A stretch of 64,000 bases of DNA, taken from Hypericum androsaemum (lineage: Eukaryota > Streptophyta > Magnoliopsida > Malpighiales > Hypericaceae). Positions within the stretch are counted from its first letter, which is position 1; each line of letters opens with the position of its first letter. A program made the translations under genes and the position numbers. The stretch lies in contig OZ023190.1 of NCBI GenBank assembly GCA_963995505.1, forward strand, positions 4,978,516-5,042,515, written 5' to 3'. This document shows positions 46,377 to 58,798 of the stretch, piece by piece. The notes beneath the pieces are model-generated. The model was not told the DNA's origin and did no database searches. It was given only the letters and a program-made list of their open reading frames with translations.

Positions 46377-48659
46377 GACACCAATTTGGACAAAAACGCA
46401 AGGAAAATTGATATTTTTAAGAAAGACTCTTCGTATTTCTGATAGGATAAGGAAGTTGGGATGGAGGGCCGCCATGAGAGCGGATTGAGTGGGGACTATA
46501 GAATTATACTCCATAGGTGGGGACTACGTTCTCAGCCGTTAGATTTGTTTGGGTGGCCAGATTTGGCGATCTGATGGTTAAAAATTAACAGGGGCATTTT
46601 TGTCAATTTCAGACAACAAAATACACCTTTTTAATAATGAAAATGGTGACTCTTCCTCTCCCATATCAAAAATCAAAATTTCGGGACAAACCCTTTTCCT
46701 CCCGCTTCCATTTGTTTTCTATTTCTCTCTGTTTCTTCTTCCTACCGCCACCGAGCCTTGGCCTCCTTTCCTCCACGCTCTTCTTCCCGTTTTTGAAAGC
46801 CACTCCTCCGCGCCCGCCTCTCAGTGACCGGCACTTCTCCGCTCTCGCTTTCCACAAATTTCCTATTGCTCTCCTGTCCAATCCGTGCTCTCCTTCTTTC
46901 TCTGTGACCGCCTTCCCCTCCGTGACCATCACCCCTTCGTGCGCCACTATTTCGTGCTCACTCTCCAGTGCTCTATTAGTCTTCTCTTCCTCTCTGTTAG
47001 GAGAAGCGTCCCTATTCCAGGTATAATATTGTTTTCTCCAATTTGTATTTTTTCGATAACCGAGAATATTGGGTTCTTTGTGGGTGTCTGATTAGGGTTT
47101 AGGAGCGTCGATTTGTGTCCTCGTCTGCGCTTATCTTTGAACATGCTTTTTATGTGGCACTATACCGACATGCAATTTGTGTTTATGGATTTGTAATAAT
47201 TTATTGTTTTTTGCCCGTCGGTGTTGATTGAAGTTCATTGGAGAAGAATTTGAAGATGAAGCCGAAGGTTGAACCTCAGAAGGAAAAGGTACTATTTTTT
47301 GATTTGTTTGTAGGTTGAATGTTGTACATTGGATATACAACATTTGGTTCGATGAAGATTAAGGTATTTTGATTTCGAAAATAAGAGATGATATGTGTTT
47401 TCCGCTGTTGTTGATATACGTTTGAACTTGTATTCATCCCTGTTTAGATGTTGTGATGATATTGGTTTGTAGCTGATTTGATATTGATTTTCAGATGTTC
47501 AGATATTGGCTTTGAAGATCATTACTTTCAATGATATAATTATCATATTGGTTCTTGATCAAAGCTGTGTTTTTGTTGTTGTTAGAGTTGTGTGCTATTT
47601 TGCAAGCCCAGCAAGATAATAAACGTGAATGAGTATTTGCATAAGCAAACCTCACAAGCTTCCGTGGATCAAAGAAGTGGGTATATTAGAAAGGCTGGCT
47701 TTGGGTTTCTTTTGGATTTGACTGTCCAGGATCCCGATCCGATTGACATGATGGAAGTGGTCAAATTTTGTAAAGTCAAGCAGAAGGTTGTTTTATCTCC
47801 TGAGCATGTCAGAAGAATTTACGGTCTGGAATTTGGGAATGAGAAAATCTCTTTTGCAAAGAAGCTGACTCCGGTTGAAAAGGTTAAGTTTCAGATAGGT
47901 GCTACAAGATTGCGTTTGGAGCCGACCGACAAAAATTTTCTGAAGGTGAAGAAGTTAGAGGAGGCATTATATAGGAAAGGAAAGAATGAGTTGAGTGCTT
48001 ATGACTGGGCTACAGTTGACCTTCTATATGCTGTAGCCGTTTTTCTCAAGCCACCAACTTCGTCGGTCATATCAGGAAGATATTGGTTTTATTTCGAACA
48101 ACTCTCTCAGGTTTCAAGACATGATTGGCCTAATTTCGTGGCTCATAGTATGAATGTTGAGTTTGAGAGATGTTTGGAGTGTTTTAAGACCAGCACACTC
48201 GTCAAAATGGGCTGCAATGCTCATGCTTTCTTAGACTATTTCAAGAAATACAAAATCAAAAAGATTTATCGTGCTTCTTCGAGTGCCACCGCTGGCACTG
48301 ATTATCGCAATATGTCTTTGAACCAGGTACTTAATAATTTGCTTTTCTAATTGAACTATTTTATTGTTAACAAAGTCTGAATTTGTGTGTCCTTTTATTC
48401 TTTGTAGTTATATGCAAGTCATTTCGGTCTCCTATGGGAACGAGATGCTTTAGATGAAAAGAGAAAAGCTTTAGATGATTCGATTAATTTGGTCAAACTA
48501 CTTGTCGAGGATAGACTGAGAATGAAGAAAGATAGCATCCTGGAGACGGATGATGAAGATAGCGATGAGGAGGGGAATGATGATGAAGGAGATGGAAGGG
48601 TGAACGACTTTGTGAGTATACACCTCATTTCTCTTTATTATTAGCTTGATCTTATATTG

Positions 48660-49095
48660 AGTTTTTTGTGATTGATATTGGATGACGTAAGTATTGTTAT
48701 TCGTTTAGATCTGTTTTGTTTTTGGTTTAGTTCTGTAGTGATCTTGGTTTGAGCCTGTGATGATTTTGGTCTAAATCTGTTTTGATATTAGTTCGAGCCT
48801 GTACTGATATTAGTTTTAGGGTTGTATTATGTACGGTTTTTAGTTTGTTTATAGTGTCATTGGTTTCATTCTATACTGATATTGGTTAACGTGTATATTG
48901 TTATTGGTTTAGATCTGTTTTGATAATGGTTTAATTTGTAGTGATATTGGTTTGGACATGTACAGATATCGATTTCATTACGTGCTATTATTGGTTTGAG
49001 CCTGTACTGATATTGGTTTAAATCTTTATTGATATTGGTTTGTATTTGTACTGATATTGGTTTGAGTTTGTACTGATATTGTTTTAACTCTGTAT
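48660..49095 (+). repeat. ATTGATATTGGTTT array, Ulp1 intron
   Basis: Nearly the whole intron consists of degenerate units of about 20-22 bp with core TGATATTGGTTT, all in sense with the Ulp1 gene (for example CTGTACTGATATTGGTTTAA). Similar arrays fill the next intron (about 49400..49860). Confidence 0.85.
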
Positions 49096-50869
49096 TTGAT
49101 GCTGATATTGTATGCATTTCATCTGATGCTTTAATCGTTCCTTTTTTGTCGGATGATAGGATGTGCGGAATGACTTTCCAGACGACGAGGAGAAGGTAAT
49201 TGAGGAGGATGATAAGGACGTAGAGGATGAAAATGAGGCTAAATCCGAGCCCGTGAATAAAAAGACCAAGAAGAACATTGTTCCTGAAGATAAGGATGAG
49301 GATATTGTAGAAGAGAACATTGAACCGCATGGAAGGGTGAAAGACTTTTTGAGTTTAAACCTCATTTCCCTTTATTATTAACTTTATCTTAAAATTATTT
49401 TTTTTGGTTTAGTCCATACTGCTATTGGTTAGCTTATGTGTTGTCATTGGTTTAGCTTTGTATTATTTTTGGTTTAAGTCTGTACTCATATTGGTTTAAT
49501 TCTATATTGATAATGGTTTGCTTATTTGCTGTTATTGGTTTCAGTCTATTGTGTCATTGGTTTCAGCCTATACTGAAATAGGTTAACGTTTGTATTGTCA
49601 TTGGTTTATCTCTGTATTGTGATTGGTTTAGGTCTTTAGAGATATCGGTTTGGACATGTATATGTACGGTTATTGATTTTAGTCATTTGTGTTATTGGTT
49701 TCAGTTCATACTGCTATTGGCTAGCTTATGTATTGTCATTGGTTTACCTTTGTATTATTTTTCGTTGTAGGTCTGAACTAATATTGGTATAGGCTTTGTT
49801 TTTTTACTGGTTTGAGCCTGTAGTTATATTTGTTTAAATCTGTATTGATACTGATATTGTATGCAGTTCATCTGATGTTTTAATCGTTCCTTCTTTGTTG
49901 TACGATAGGATGGGCAGAATAATTTTTCAGACAACGAGGAAAAAATTATTGAGGAGGATGATAAGGCTCTTGAGGTTGAAAATGAGGCCGTGAACATTGA
50001 ACCTCGTGATAAGTGGTCTCTCGTTCCATTTGGGACAACAGATTTATTGGAGTTGGCCAACACATCTAGCCTTTTGATAAATCAAAGTGGTGATACGAGT
50101 TTCTTTGATGAAGTTGCCGCATTTGCAGATAAGATTGCGGGCACTAGTACTGATGGCTCCAAGAATTTGTCTGTGGTAGAGGCTGAAACCAAAGTGGTGG
50201 ATCCTAAGAGGCGGACGAGAGTGAGCCACGTTTTGAGGACTCCATTTACTGATCCTAATCAAAGAAGAGGAAGCAACTTCGTTTACCGAAAGGGGGTCAG
50301 CGGGCAGACATTGCGGATGATGATGATGATTTTCAGATTATGGATCATATCAATTTTGTCAGTGCACCAGCCACACAGTTCACTCGTGACTTTGGCATAA
50401 CACCTCATAAGGTGGAGGCTGCCAAGGCTTGTTATCAATCTTTGATAGTTGCACAGAAGAACATTCTGTCCAACTATGCAAATGATAGATCAAAAGTAAA
50501 AGAATTACCGTAAGTTATTTCTTATTTAGTAGTTATATCAATGACTTTAATGATAATATTTGGGGGTTACCTTTTTCAGACCACAAGAGTTCTTATACTG
50601 TAGTGTCTTTTTTTTACTTTTCAGTGGGGAGCTAATAATTTTTGACCAGACATCGTATGTGATGCGGAAAGACGTTGCAACCCTTCATGGGAGGAAATGG
50701 GTTTCTTCGGTTGTTGTTGATTCGTATTCATGCTGGCTTGCAAGACGGGTTCATAATATGAACCAACATATTGATCGCATTGTGTTCCCTATCGAAACAA
50801 TTGTTAGTATTTTCTTATTGCTTCATAAGTTACACTAAACTAACTTTTTAATATGCTTTATTTTGTTCA

Positions 50870-51650
50870 TATTGATTGTATTTGGTATTGAATTTGGTCA
50901 TCTGATCAACTGATGTTGGTTTAAGTCATTATCGACATTGGTTGTCCACTGAATTGATGTTGGTTTTAGTGTTAGTCTGTATTGATATTGCTCTAAACCA
51001 GTTTCAATATTGGTTATAGTATGTGTTGATAGTTATTTGCTTATGCAAATTTACGTTGAACTATAATTTCCTGTCTCTTTGACATGCATCATCTGGTGGT
51101 GCTACTGTAAGAAATAATTGAATATTTAGCTCTTTTGAGATTGGTTTATACCTGAATTTATTCTATTTATGACCTGACTCGATATTGGTTTACAGCTTTA
51201 TTGTTAATGGTTTGTAACTTAAAGGATATTAGTTTTTGGCAGTACAGATGTTGGTTTTCTTCTATATTAAAATTGATTTGTACCTTTAGTGATATTGGTT
51301 TAAACCTGCAGTGAAGTTGGTTTTATGGATTGCTATTTTATCCCGATGTATTTTCGATTTTGAGTTATATTTATATTGATTTTGAGTTGTATTGAGATTG
51401 GTTCACGCCTGAGTTGATTATGGTTTTGAACTGACTTGATATTGGTTTACAGCTTTACTGATAAAGGTAGGTAGCTTAACTGATATTGATTTTTAACTGT
51501 AAAGTTGTTGGTTTCGATCAGTTTTAATTTCGGTTTGTACCTTTTGTGATAGTGATTTAAACCTTCATTGATATTGGTTTAATCTTTAGAAATATCCCCT
51601 TATTGAATTATTTTAAATTAAAAAGTGATATTTGTTTAAATCATATCCAG
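50870..51650 (+). repeat. ATTGATATTGGTTT array, second Ulp1 intron block
   Basis: Same units, same strand. The block is itself partly duplicated: CTCTTTGACATGCATCA(T/C)CT plus flank occurs at about 51076 and 51669. A further short array in the same direction follows the stop codon (about 52680..52905). Confidence 0.85.
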
Positions 51651-53162
51651 AATGAAGTAATTTTAATATCTCTTTGACATGCATCACCTCGTTGTTCTAC
51701 TGTAGGGGACAATTTTAAGGTTCGTATTTCCTGATGTGGGAACTCAACCAGCCGAGGAAATAAGGGAAGTGATCTGCGATGAATTACGACGTACTGTTGA
51801 ATTGTCATATCCCTATGCCATGAACTACGTCTCTGAAATTCCATATGTAAGTCGGTGATACTTGGTTTTACATTTTGACTGTATTTTGTACATCAGTATC
51901 CTTCTAACATGAAATTATATTGATGAATGTATTTTTGTGGCTTTTTGATTGCAGTGGATCTTTCCATATTGTGATGATCGACACTTTAGTGTCTTTGTCA
52001 TTGACACATTGTCAAAAGGGTGTTACATTTTGGACAGTATGGATGTTGGAGACGATAAGGCTGCTATCTTGTCAAGTATTGGGTTAAGGATACAAGATTA
52101 TATTGCTCCTTTCATGGCAAAAATCAAGGGTTATGATGGTATGGATTTTGAATGGAAAGTCCTACATAAGTGTCCGAAACAGCCGGACGATTTTAGTTGT
52201 GGAATTTTCGCATGCAAATTTGTGGAGCACTACACACATTTTTTGGGAGATCATGATTTCTCCGAAATGGATTGGTCTGATTCCAACGTGTTGGCAGCAT
52301 TCAAAAAAAATGTTTGTGTTGAACTTATAGCACAGCCGGATAATTTGCTGCTGCCTACTATTTTGGCTCAAGCTTTGCGGTGGGATGAAGGAAGAAGTAA
52401 AAGGGTTTATACAAGATCAAGGAAGTCGTCTAAGGGATAGCGTTCTTGCCATGTATTTTAACTTATAATGTAGCAACTTTTCGGTTAGAAATCAGATTTG
52501 TTTCAAACTTGTTTAGGTTCTTTTGATGGCGACGTTGTTTTGTATGAGGATGAGAAGTGATATTTCTGACTTTTTTTAAACTTTATTTAGGTTCTATCTG
52601 ACCTTTTTCAAACTCGAATGGATCGCCTGATTATCATGTTCGTTGACACTTGATTTTAACCTATTTTTCCAACGCAACTAGCATGTACTTGAATATTGGA
52701 TTGGATTCATTATGTACGGTTATTACGTTTAAGACTATATTGTTATTGGTTTGAGTATATTCTAATATTGGTCGCGCTCTGTATTGATATTGGTTCGAGC
52801 CTCCTATGATATTGGTTTCATCATTTACTGATATTGTTTTTAGTCTGTATTGTCGTTGGTTCGTACATGCGCAGTTATTGAATTGAGTATTTACAGATTT
52901 TCGGGGCACAAATAGTTTTGTGGTTGTTTCAAGTCTATGTCAAACAAACGACTTTGTGCTTGCTTCTATTTTGGTTTTGTGTACCTTCTGATTTTTGCTT
53001 GCATATGTATAGAGGGTGGTTTACTTAATATCAGATTAAGCATGACGTATGGAGATATAGGTTTTCTGCTGTACTAAGATTAATAATAACATTAGGTTTA
53101 GATTTAAATAAATGAAAATGGTTACTTGTTTATAATCTTTTGTTCTTTACAACATTCCAAGT

Positions 53163-56100
53163 TTAAAAACAGTTTAGTGGTCGATTCAAATTAATATCCA
53201 TGCCATTTTTTTCTTGTATTATCTGCTGGTTCGAAACATCAGTGTCAATGCTTTGTTTCTTCTGTTTTGTCTTCTGATGCTTTGCCATTGCTTTTTGCCG
53301 ACCAACCTCATTCCTGCTTTTCAATCTCTTTCTTGACTTGTTTGGATTTTTGCGTTTCTTTATACATTTACCCCATGCTTTGAATGCTAGCTCGGCAGAA
53401 CCATCTTGGTTTGCTTGAGGCTTTGGTGTTCCTTGTAACGGAAATGTAAAAATATTTATTAAAAAGATGATATTAAATAAAGTAACGATACAGTAATTCA
53501 AGTTATGGATATTTACCTCGTACAGTATAGCGTGAGAACTGATTAATCATAATGTTAACATTGCCGTCAACAATTTTGACAGCTTCTGGATCCATTGAAA
53601 CGAGAGCTGCCAAATGATTCAACTTCCTTGTTAAATACTTGTAGTTTTGGAAAAATGTATTTTCCGGCTTAGGCTCATCCATAGTTATCTCCATTCCTTC
53701 TTTTGCCTTTATTGTCCACCGCTTCATCACATATTTCTCAGGCAATATTTTGAAATCATCGTAATCAATGAAACTGCTCAGAGTTGTCATGACCTTTAGG
53801 ATATGTCTGCATAAAATTCCCAGCGTTTCATACAATCTACACGAACACTGAAGTAGCATTTTGGTCTTCTGAATTTCCACAAATCTTGAATCAATTCTAT
53901 TGGAATTATTTTCACACTTGAAAACAGCGTATTTTGAAACGCCACCTACAGTATAATATTTCAATTGTTAAAAAACAGTTTCATACTAATACAAGTCGCA
54001 TACTTATTACTAATGTTAAGTAAACCAATATCAATTCACTTTAAAAAACCAAAATGTATATAGCCGAAAAATAAATAGAAGTTATGCCTAAAACCAATAT
54101 CAATTCAGTTTAAAATCAATATCGATACATACCCAAACCTACATGAAAACAAACTGAAATCAATATGTACACAGCTTCAAACCAATATGAACGCATACGC
54201 AAACCAACAACAGCACAGGATAACACCAATATCGATAAATAGTCAAACCAATATAAACACATACGCAAACCAACATCATCACTTACTAAAAAATAATATC
54301 AATACATACGCAAACCTACATGATAACAGACTGAAACCAATATCTACGCAGCATCACACCAATATGAACACATAGGCAAACCAACAACAGCACAGGATAA
54401 AACTAATATCGACAAATAGTCAAACCAATATAAACACATACGCAAACCAACATCATCACATACTAAAAACCAATATCGATACATACGCAAACCTACATGA
54501 TAACAGACTGACACCAATATCTACGCAGCATCAAACCAAATAAAGCTTAAAACAAAAAAATAAAGGTTATAAGCAATATCAATATATCTCAAAACTAATA
54601 GCACTACTGTCCAAAATCAGTATCAATAAATCTGAAAACAAATAGCACTATAAGTGAAAACCAATAACAATAAAGCCAACTGTAACAATAACAATAACAA
54701 TAACAATTCAACTCAGAAACAATAGTGCTGCATCTCACTAATTTCGGTTTATAACCAATATCTTTTCAGATGAAACCAAATTCATATTAAAACCCGCATC
54801 CGTTGAGATCCGAAGTGTATGAAAATTTAGTTTTACCTGACAAAGGATCTTCGTTCAAGACTTGTTCAATTTGGTAACGAAGAGATTCTTCATATTCATG
54901 TTGGAACTTCTGAAATATTATGTGAGTGTACACCTCAGCTGACGTGACCAATGAGCTGGTACTGTATCTGTTGTTTGGCAACTTATTCATGGCATCGAAA
55001 TCTGCCTCCCTCTCTGCATGCCTTCTACCATTGACAAAGCTGTTAAAATGGGTGAAGAACTCAATGAGGTTGTAGTCGGATTGCAAGTACCCCCGTACAT
55101 TACTGTTGCAAGATTCGACAAGTTGTGTTGTTACCATGCCAGCAGTAAAATATTTCTTGACCCATGCTGATGACCATTGTGTTCGGTAATCATATATATA
55201 TTTCAACCATATGTGCCCTCCTGGTTGGAAACAATCTTCTATCATCTTATTACAGTAAAACTCAAATTCCTCTTCATCGTCAACATTATATATCAGATGT
55301 TTGAATGCTTGGGACACTTCGTTCGTGAATAGCTGACTAAGTCTTTTCTTCGCATTTTCTAGTATGTGCCAGGTACATAAAGCATGGTATGTACCTTTAA
55401 GTTCCAATCCCAGTGCCTTGCTGATTGCGTTGGCTTGGTCTGCGAATATGGTCATTGGTGCCTTGTTATCCATGCAATCAAGGAACGTTCGGAATAGCCA
55501 TTGAAATGATTCAGCTGTCTCATCGTACATGAGAGCTGCCCCAAAAATGCAAATCATGCGATGGTGATTGAAACCTACAAATAGAGCTGCAGAACCAAAT
55601 TAACAATATAAGTCCATATACCAAAACACTGTCAAACCAAAAGTAAGAATTAGATTCGAAGTATACCTAAAGGACGGTAATCCTTATTTGTTCTGTAAGT
55701 TGTGTCAAATGCAATTACATCGCCGAATACCTTGTAGTCCATCCGCATCTTATTGTCGGCCTAGAATATATTTGATATCTGTTCGTCACTGTCAACTTCA
55801 ATCTCATAAACAAGGATGGATTCTTATACGCCTCAGATCTGAAATATTTTTGCAATGCTGTCGCTTCACCCAATTTCATCGTCCATTGCCGTTGTGTGCC
55901 CAAATGGTTCTTCAAATCTATTGGGAGGAAACCAAGATTTTCCACACCTCCAGCAGCCATTGCCATTACTTCGTATGAAAATCTGTTCTTAATGCCAACT
56001 TTATTATGCATTTTTGCAATTTGTTCTTGAATTGGATTCATCTTTCGGTTTGATCTTAACATATAAGTGAACTGACTTGGGATTAGAGGATGGTTATGAT

Positions 56101-56696
56101 GTACATTCCATTCCTTTATGCAATAAACTGACCTTTTCGGAGAATAGTGGATGATGATCATAGCTTCACAATCTGTTCTTTCCTCAAGTCGCTTATACGA
56201 CCGGCCATTTTTCTGTTTAGGTTCATCTGACTGCTTACGAAGCCCCTCCTTGTTGCAAAGTAATCTGATGTAGTATATCTCCTTAGTCTTTTCACCATTC
56301 ACTTTCCCATTTTTATGGTAATCTTTTCGCACACTGAATCCTTTTCTATGTGCATAACTATAGTAAAAATCATGCACCTCTTCCACGGATTGAAATTCTA
56401 TTTTTTCCCACCGTTCCTTTTCCTCCATATCCTCAACTGTCTCTATTTCCTCCGCACAGTCCGTTGTAGTTCGTTGTATATCATCCGCAACTTGACAGGC
56501 AAATTTAAAAGGAGATTAATTCTTGCAAACAAATATCAATTAATGAAAACCAACATCTACTCAAAACCAAAAAGACCAAACGTACAAATCCAATAATAAT
56601 GAAGCGGAAAACTAGGATCAATTAAAATACTATACCTCCAGTTTGTTGATTACAATCGCCCTGTTGAAAATCTTGACTATCGATTATTTCATCCAT
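53163..56696 (-). pseudogene. FAR1/FHY3-type MULE transposase, inactivated
   Basis: Five exons in transcription order: 56636..56696, 55667..56490, 54837..55586, 53517..53945 and 53163..53431. The start is MDEIIDSQDFQQ. FAR1 DNA-binding domain: FYYSYAHRKGFSVRK, IRLLCNKEG, RTDCEAMI, HNHPL. MULE transposase core: FVGFNHHRMICIFGAALM, MTIFADQANAISKAL, HALCTWHILENA. SWIM zinc finger: CSCRLYETLGILCRHI. The C-terminus is Lys/Arg-rich (KKRKNPNKSRKR). Two lesions lie in the second exon: a one-base deletion near 55820 and a TAG in place of Trp near 55763. Both fall before the catalytic core. Introns carry ATTGATATTGGTTT arrays in the sense of this gene. It runs convergently with the Ulp1 gene, 0.7 kb apart. 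Confidence 0.88.
54000..54780 (-). repeat. ATTGATATTGGTTT array, transposase intron
   Basis: On the + strand the units read AAACCAATATCAAT, the opposite of those in the Ulp1 gene and therefore sense for the transposase. A higher-order unit of about 174 bp (starting AATATGAAC(G/A)CATA, then CAAACCAACAACAGCACAGG) is repeated at about 54187 and 54361. Confidence 0.85.
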
Positions 56697-56799
56697 GCTT
56701 CGTTCGAAATAAGATTTAAACAAATATTAGTTTTTAATTTAAAAATTTTCAAAAAGGCTACAAACGAACATCGCAGGAGCTACACGCCATTTTTGTTAA

Positions 56800-58160
56800 A
56801 GTGGGAAAACTATGTTTGAAAAGCTCTAACCAATATAACAATAGATACAAACCAATATTAAGAATGGCGAAAATCGACATCTGTGCAGATAAAAACCATT
56901 ATCAGTTAAGCTACAAACCTTTATCAATAAAGTTGTAAACCAATATCAATTCAATTCAAAACAACAATCAATTCAGGTATAAACCAATCTCAAGACAAAT
57001 AGAAACCAATATTAATATACCTCAAAACCAAAAAAGGATAGTGATAAAAACCGGTATCAATAAAACCAATATCCCACTAGGTATAAACCAATATCACATT
57101 TTGTACAAACCAATATTAATAATGATGAAAACCATCATCTATACCTATTAAAATCAATATCATTTTAGCTTCCAACCATTAAACCAAAAATACATCGGGA
57201 TAAAACCGGCATCAATAAAGCCAATATCACTGGAGGTATAAACAAATATCACAAAAAAGGTACAAACCAAAATTAATAAAGCTGAAAACTAACATCTATA
57301 CGTCTGTACCAACACAGCCGTAAACCAACAATATCAACCAAAATTAATATCGATACACGTTAAAACAAATATGAATACACGCCAAAACTAATATCAAAAC
57401 AGCCGAAAACCAATAACACTACAGCTCGAATTCAATATCACTTAAGCCTAAAATCAATATCAACACACACGCCAACTAACATCATCGCATACTAAAAACC
57501 AATATCGATACATAAGCAAACCTACATGATAACAGACCGAAACCTTTATTTACACAGCATAAAACCAATATAAACACATACGCAAACCAACATAATCACA
57601 GACTACAAACCAATATCGATACATACGCAAACCTACATGATAACAGACTGAAACCAATATCAACACATACGCAAACCTACATGATAACAGACTGAAACCA
57701 ATATCAACACATACGCAAACCAACATAATCACATACTACAAACCAATATCGATACATACCCAAACCTACATGATAACAGACTGAAACCAATATCAACACA
57801 TACGCAAACATACAACAGTACAGGATAAAATCAATATCGACAAATAGTTAAACCAATATAACACACACGCAAACTAACATCATCACATACTAAAAACCAA
57901 TATCGATACATAAGCAAACCTACATGATAACAGACTGAAACCTTTATTTACACAGCGTAAAATCAATATAAACACATACGCAAACCAACATAATCACAGA
58001 CTACAAACCAATATCGATACATACCCAAACCTACATGATAACAAACTGAAATAATACGCAAACCAACAACAGAACAGTATAAAACCAATATCGACAAATA
58101 GTCAAACTAATATAAACACATATGCAAACCAACATCATCAGATATAAGTGAAAACCAATA
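56800..58160 (-). repeat. ATTGATATTGGTTT array, 5' flank of transposase
   Basis: This is the largest block, more than 1.3 kb upstream of the transposase start. All units are in minus-strand sense. From about 57480 it becomes a true tandem array of mixed 30-100-bp higher-order units (AAACCTACATGATAACAGAC, CAAACCAACATAATCACA, AACCAATATCGATACATA). Confidence 0.9.
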
Positions 58161-58345
58161 ACAATAAAGCCAACTGTAACCCAGGAACCTGCGTCACCCA
58201 CATCTTGGTCTCTCCTTCAAGTCTCCTAACAACAACCTCAACCAAGAACACCCAATTAATTAATTAATTAATTCCAGACAAGAACACCAAAGATCCCTAC
58301 GAAATAGCCGTGAGATTGTTGTCACCCATTAATTCATTCTGTCCT

Positions 58346-58609
58346 CTACCCAATTTCTCGGTCCTCCTCGTCACTATGATTTAGTCCCCAAAAGAATATC
58401 AATCGTGTATTAAAAGACGAAGAAGATTTGGTTTTAAAGGAATAAAATACACGTAGAATGCTAAAAATACTAGAATAATATGCCAACCTTTTTTTCACGT
58501 AACCTTCAAAGAGCTCCAATGGATTCTTTATTTTAGGAAATTTAGTTTGCTGATAAAGTGGCTGGTAGGGTTTTTCATATTGGTTACAGGAAGTTGAAGA
58601 GTCCTCCAC
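58346..58609 (-). CDS. Short unknown ORF at the right end of the MULE
   Basis: The frame starts MEDSSTSCNQYEKPYQPLY and continues PKIKNPLELFEGYVKKR, followed by a GT (GTTGGC) that could be a splice donor. Base composition is less AT-biased than the array beside it. No family recognised. Could be a captured first exon, a third element gene, or chance. Confidence 0.25.
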   Translation of the reverse strand: MEDSSTSCNQYEKPYQPLYQQTKFPKIKNPLELFEGYVKKRLAYYSSIFSILRVFYSFKTKSSSSFNTRLIFFWGLNHSDEEDREIG

Positions 58610-58798
58610 GTTTATTTGTGATTATTTTTTCCCTTTTTTGAAATTTCCTTAATTTTTAATCCAGTTTTTGGTGAAGAGTTGTTTTCCTAAATTACCCTTA
58701 AAAAACTTATTAATACTTAGACTGCCACCGCATCTCCTTTAGTCCCCAAACTTGGGGACTATCCTTGTCCCCATCAAATCCTCTCCCGGCCGCCATGA

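Larger units (their letters stand above)
47256..52440 (+). pseudogene. Ulp1/C48-like cysteine protease gene of the MULE
   Basis: Proposed exons: 47256..47288, 47586..48326, 48408..48611, 49160.., 49909..50509, 50625..50802, 51706..51846 and 51955..52440. The N-terminal region (CKPSKIINVNEYL, GFGFLLDLT) is of the type in plant MULE-linked Ulp1 proteins. Acidic segments (exons 3-5) follow, then SKKRKQLRLP, a nuclear-signal-like stretch. The C-terminus is the peptidase domain with DRHFSVFVID (His), ILDSMD (Asp) and QPDDFSCGIFACKF (Gln and Cys), so the catalytic residues look intact. Exons 48408, 49160 and 49909 share sequence, as do their introns. Damage: the donor after the 49160 exon reads TTGAGT instead of GTGAGT, and the reading frame shifts by one base near 50255. 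The relatives are SUMO-type isopeptidases. The role in transposition is unknown. Confidence 0.8.
46476..58787. mobile_element. 12.3-kb Mutator-like element with FAR1-type transposase and Ulp1-like protease
   Basis: The outer limits are an 11-bp direct repeat GGCCGCCATGA (46467..46477 and 58788..58798; 9 bp taken as target duplication). The ends are degenerate inverted repeats: GAGAGCGGATTGAGTGGGGA on the left, GGGAGAGGATTTGATGGGGA reverse-complemented on the right, each followed by a second GGGGACTA. Two convergent genes fill the inside. The left end also has a pyrimidine-rich 5' leader (46.6-47.0 kb). MULEs carrying a Ulp1-like gene beside a MURA-type transposase are known in plants (Kaonashi/CUMULE type), so the gene combination supports the call. 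Both genes carry lesions, so this copy is probably not autonomous. Confidence 0.85.

Noticed and set aside
46637..47026. 129-residue open frame before the Ulp1 gene
   Set aside because: Composition is pyrimidine-rich Ser/Pro/Phe/Leu with no domain and ends at a GT donor; better explained as the 5' leader exon of the element gene.
50581..50620. Extra micro-exon in the Ulp1 gene starting CCACAAGAG
   Set aside because: Direct joining of 50509 to 50625 keeps the frame and gives a sensible peptide (KELPGELIIFDQ); the extra exon would break it.
57550..57732. Cys/Tyr/Val-rich minus-strand open frame
   Set aside because: It arises from tandem repeat units lacking stops; nothing suggests translation.
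54000..58160. CRISPR-like or satellite array
   Set aside because: Units are degenerate, have no constant spacers, sit inside plant introns and flip with gene direction, so neither CRISPR nor centromeric satellite.
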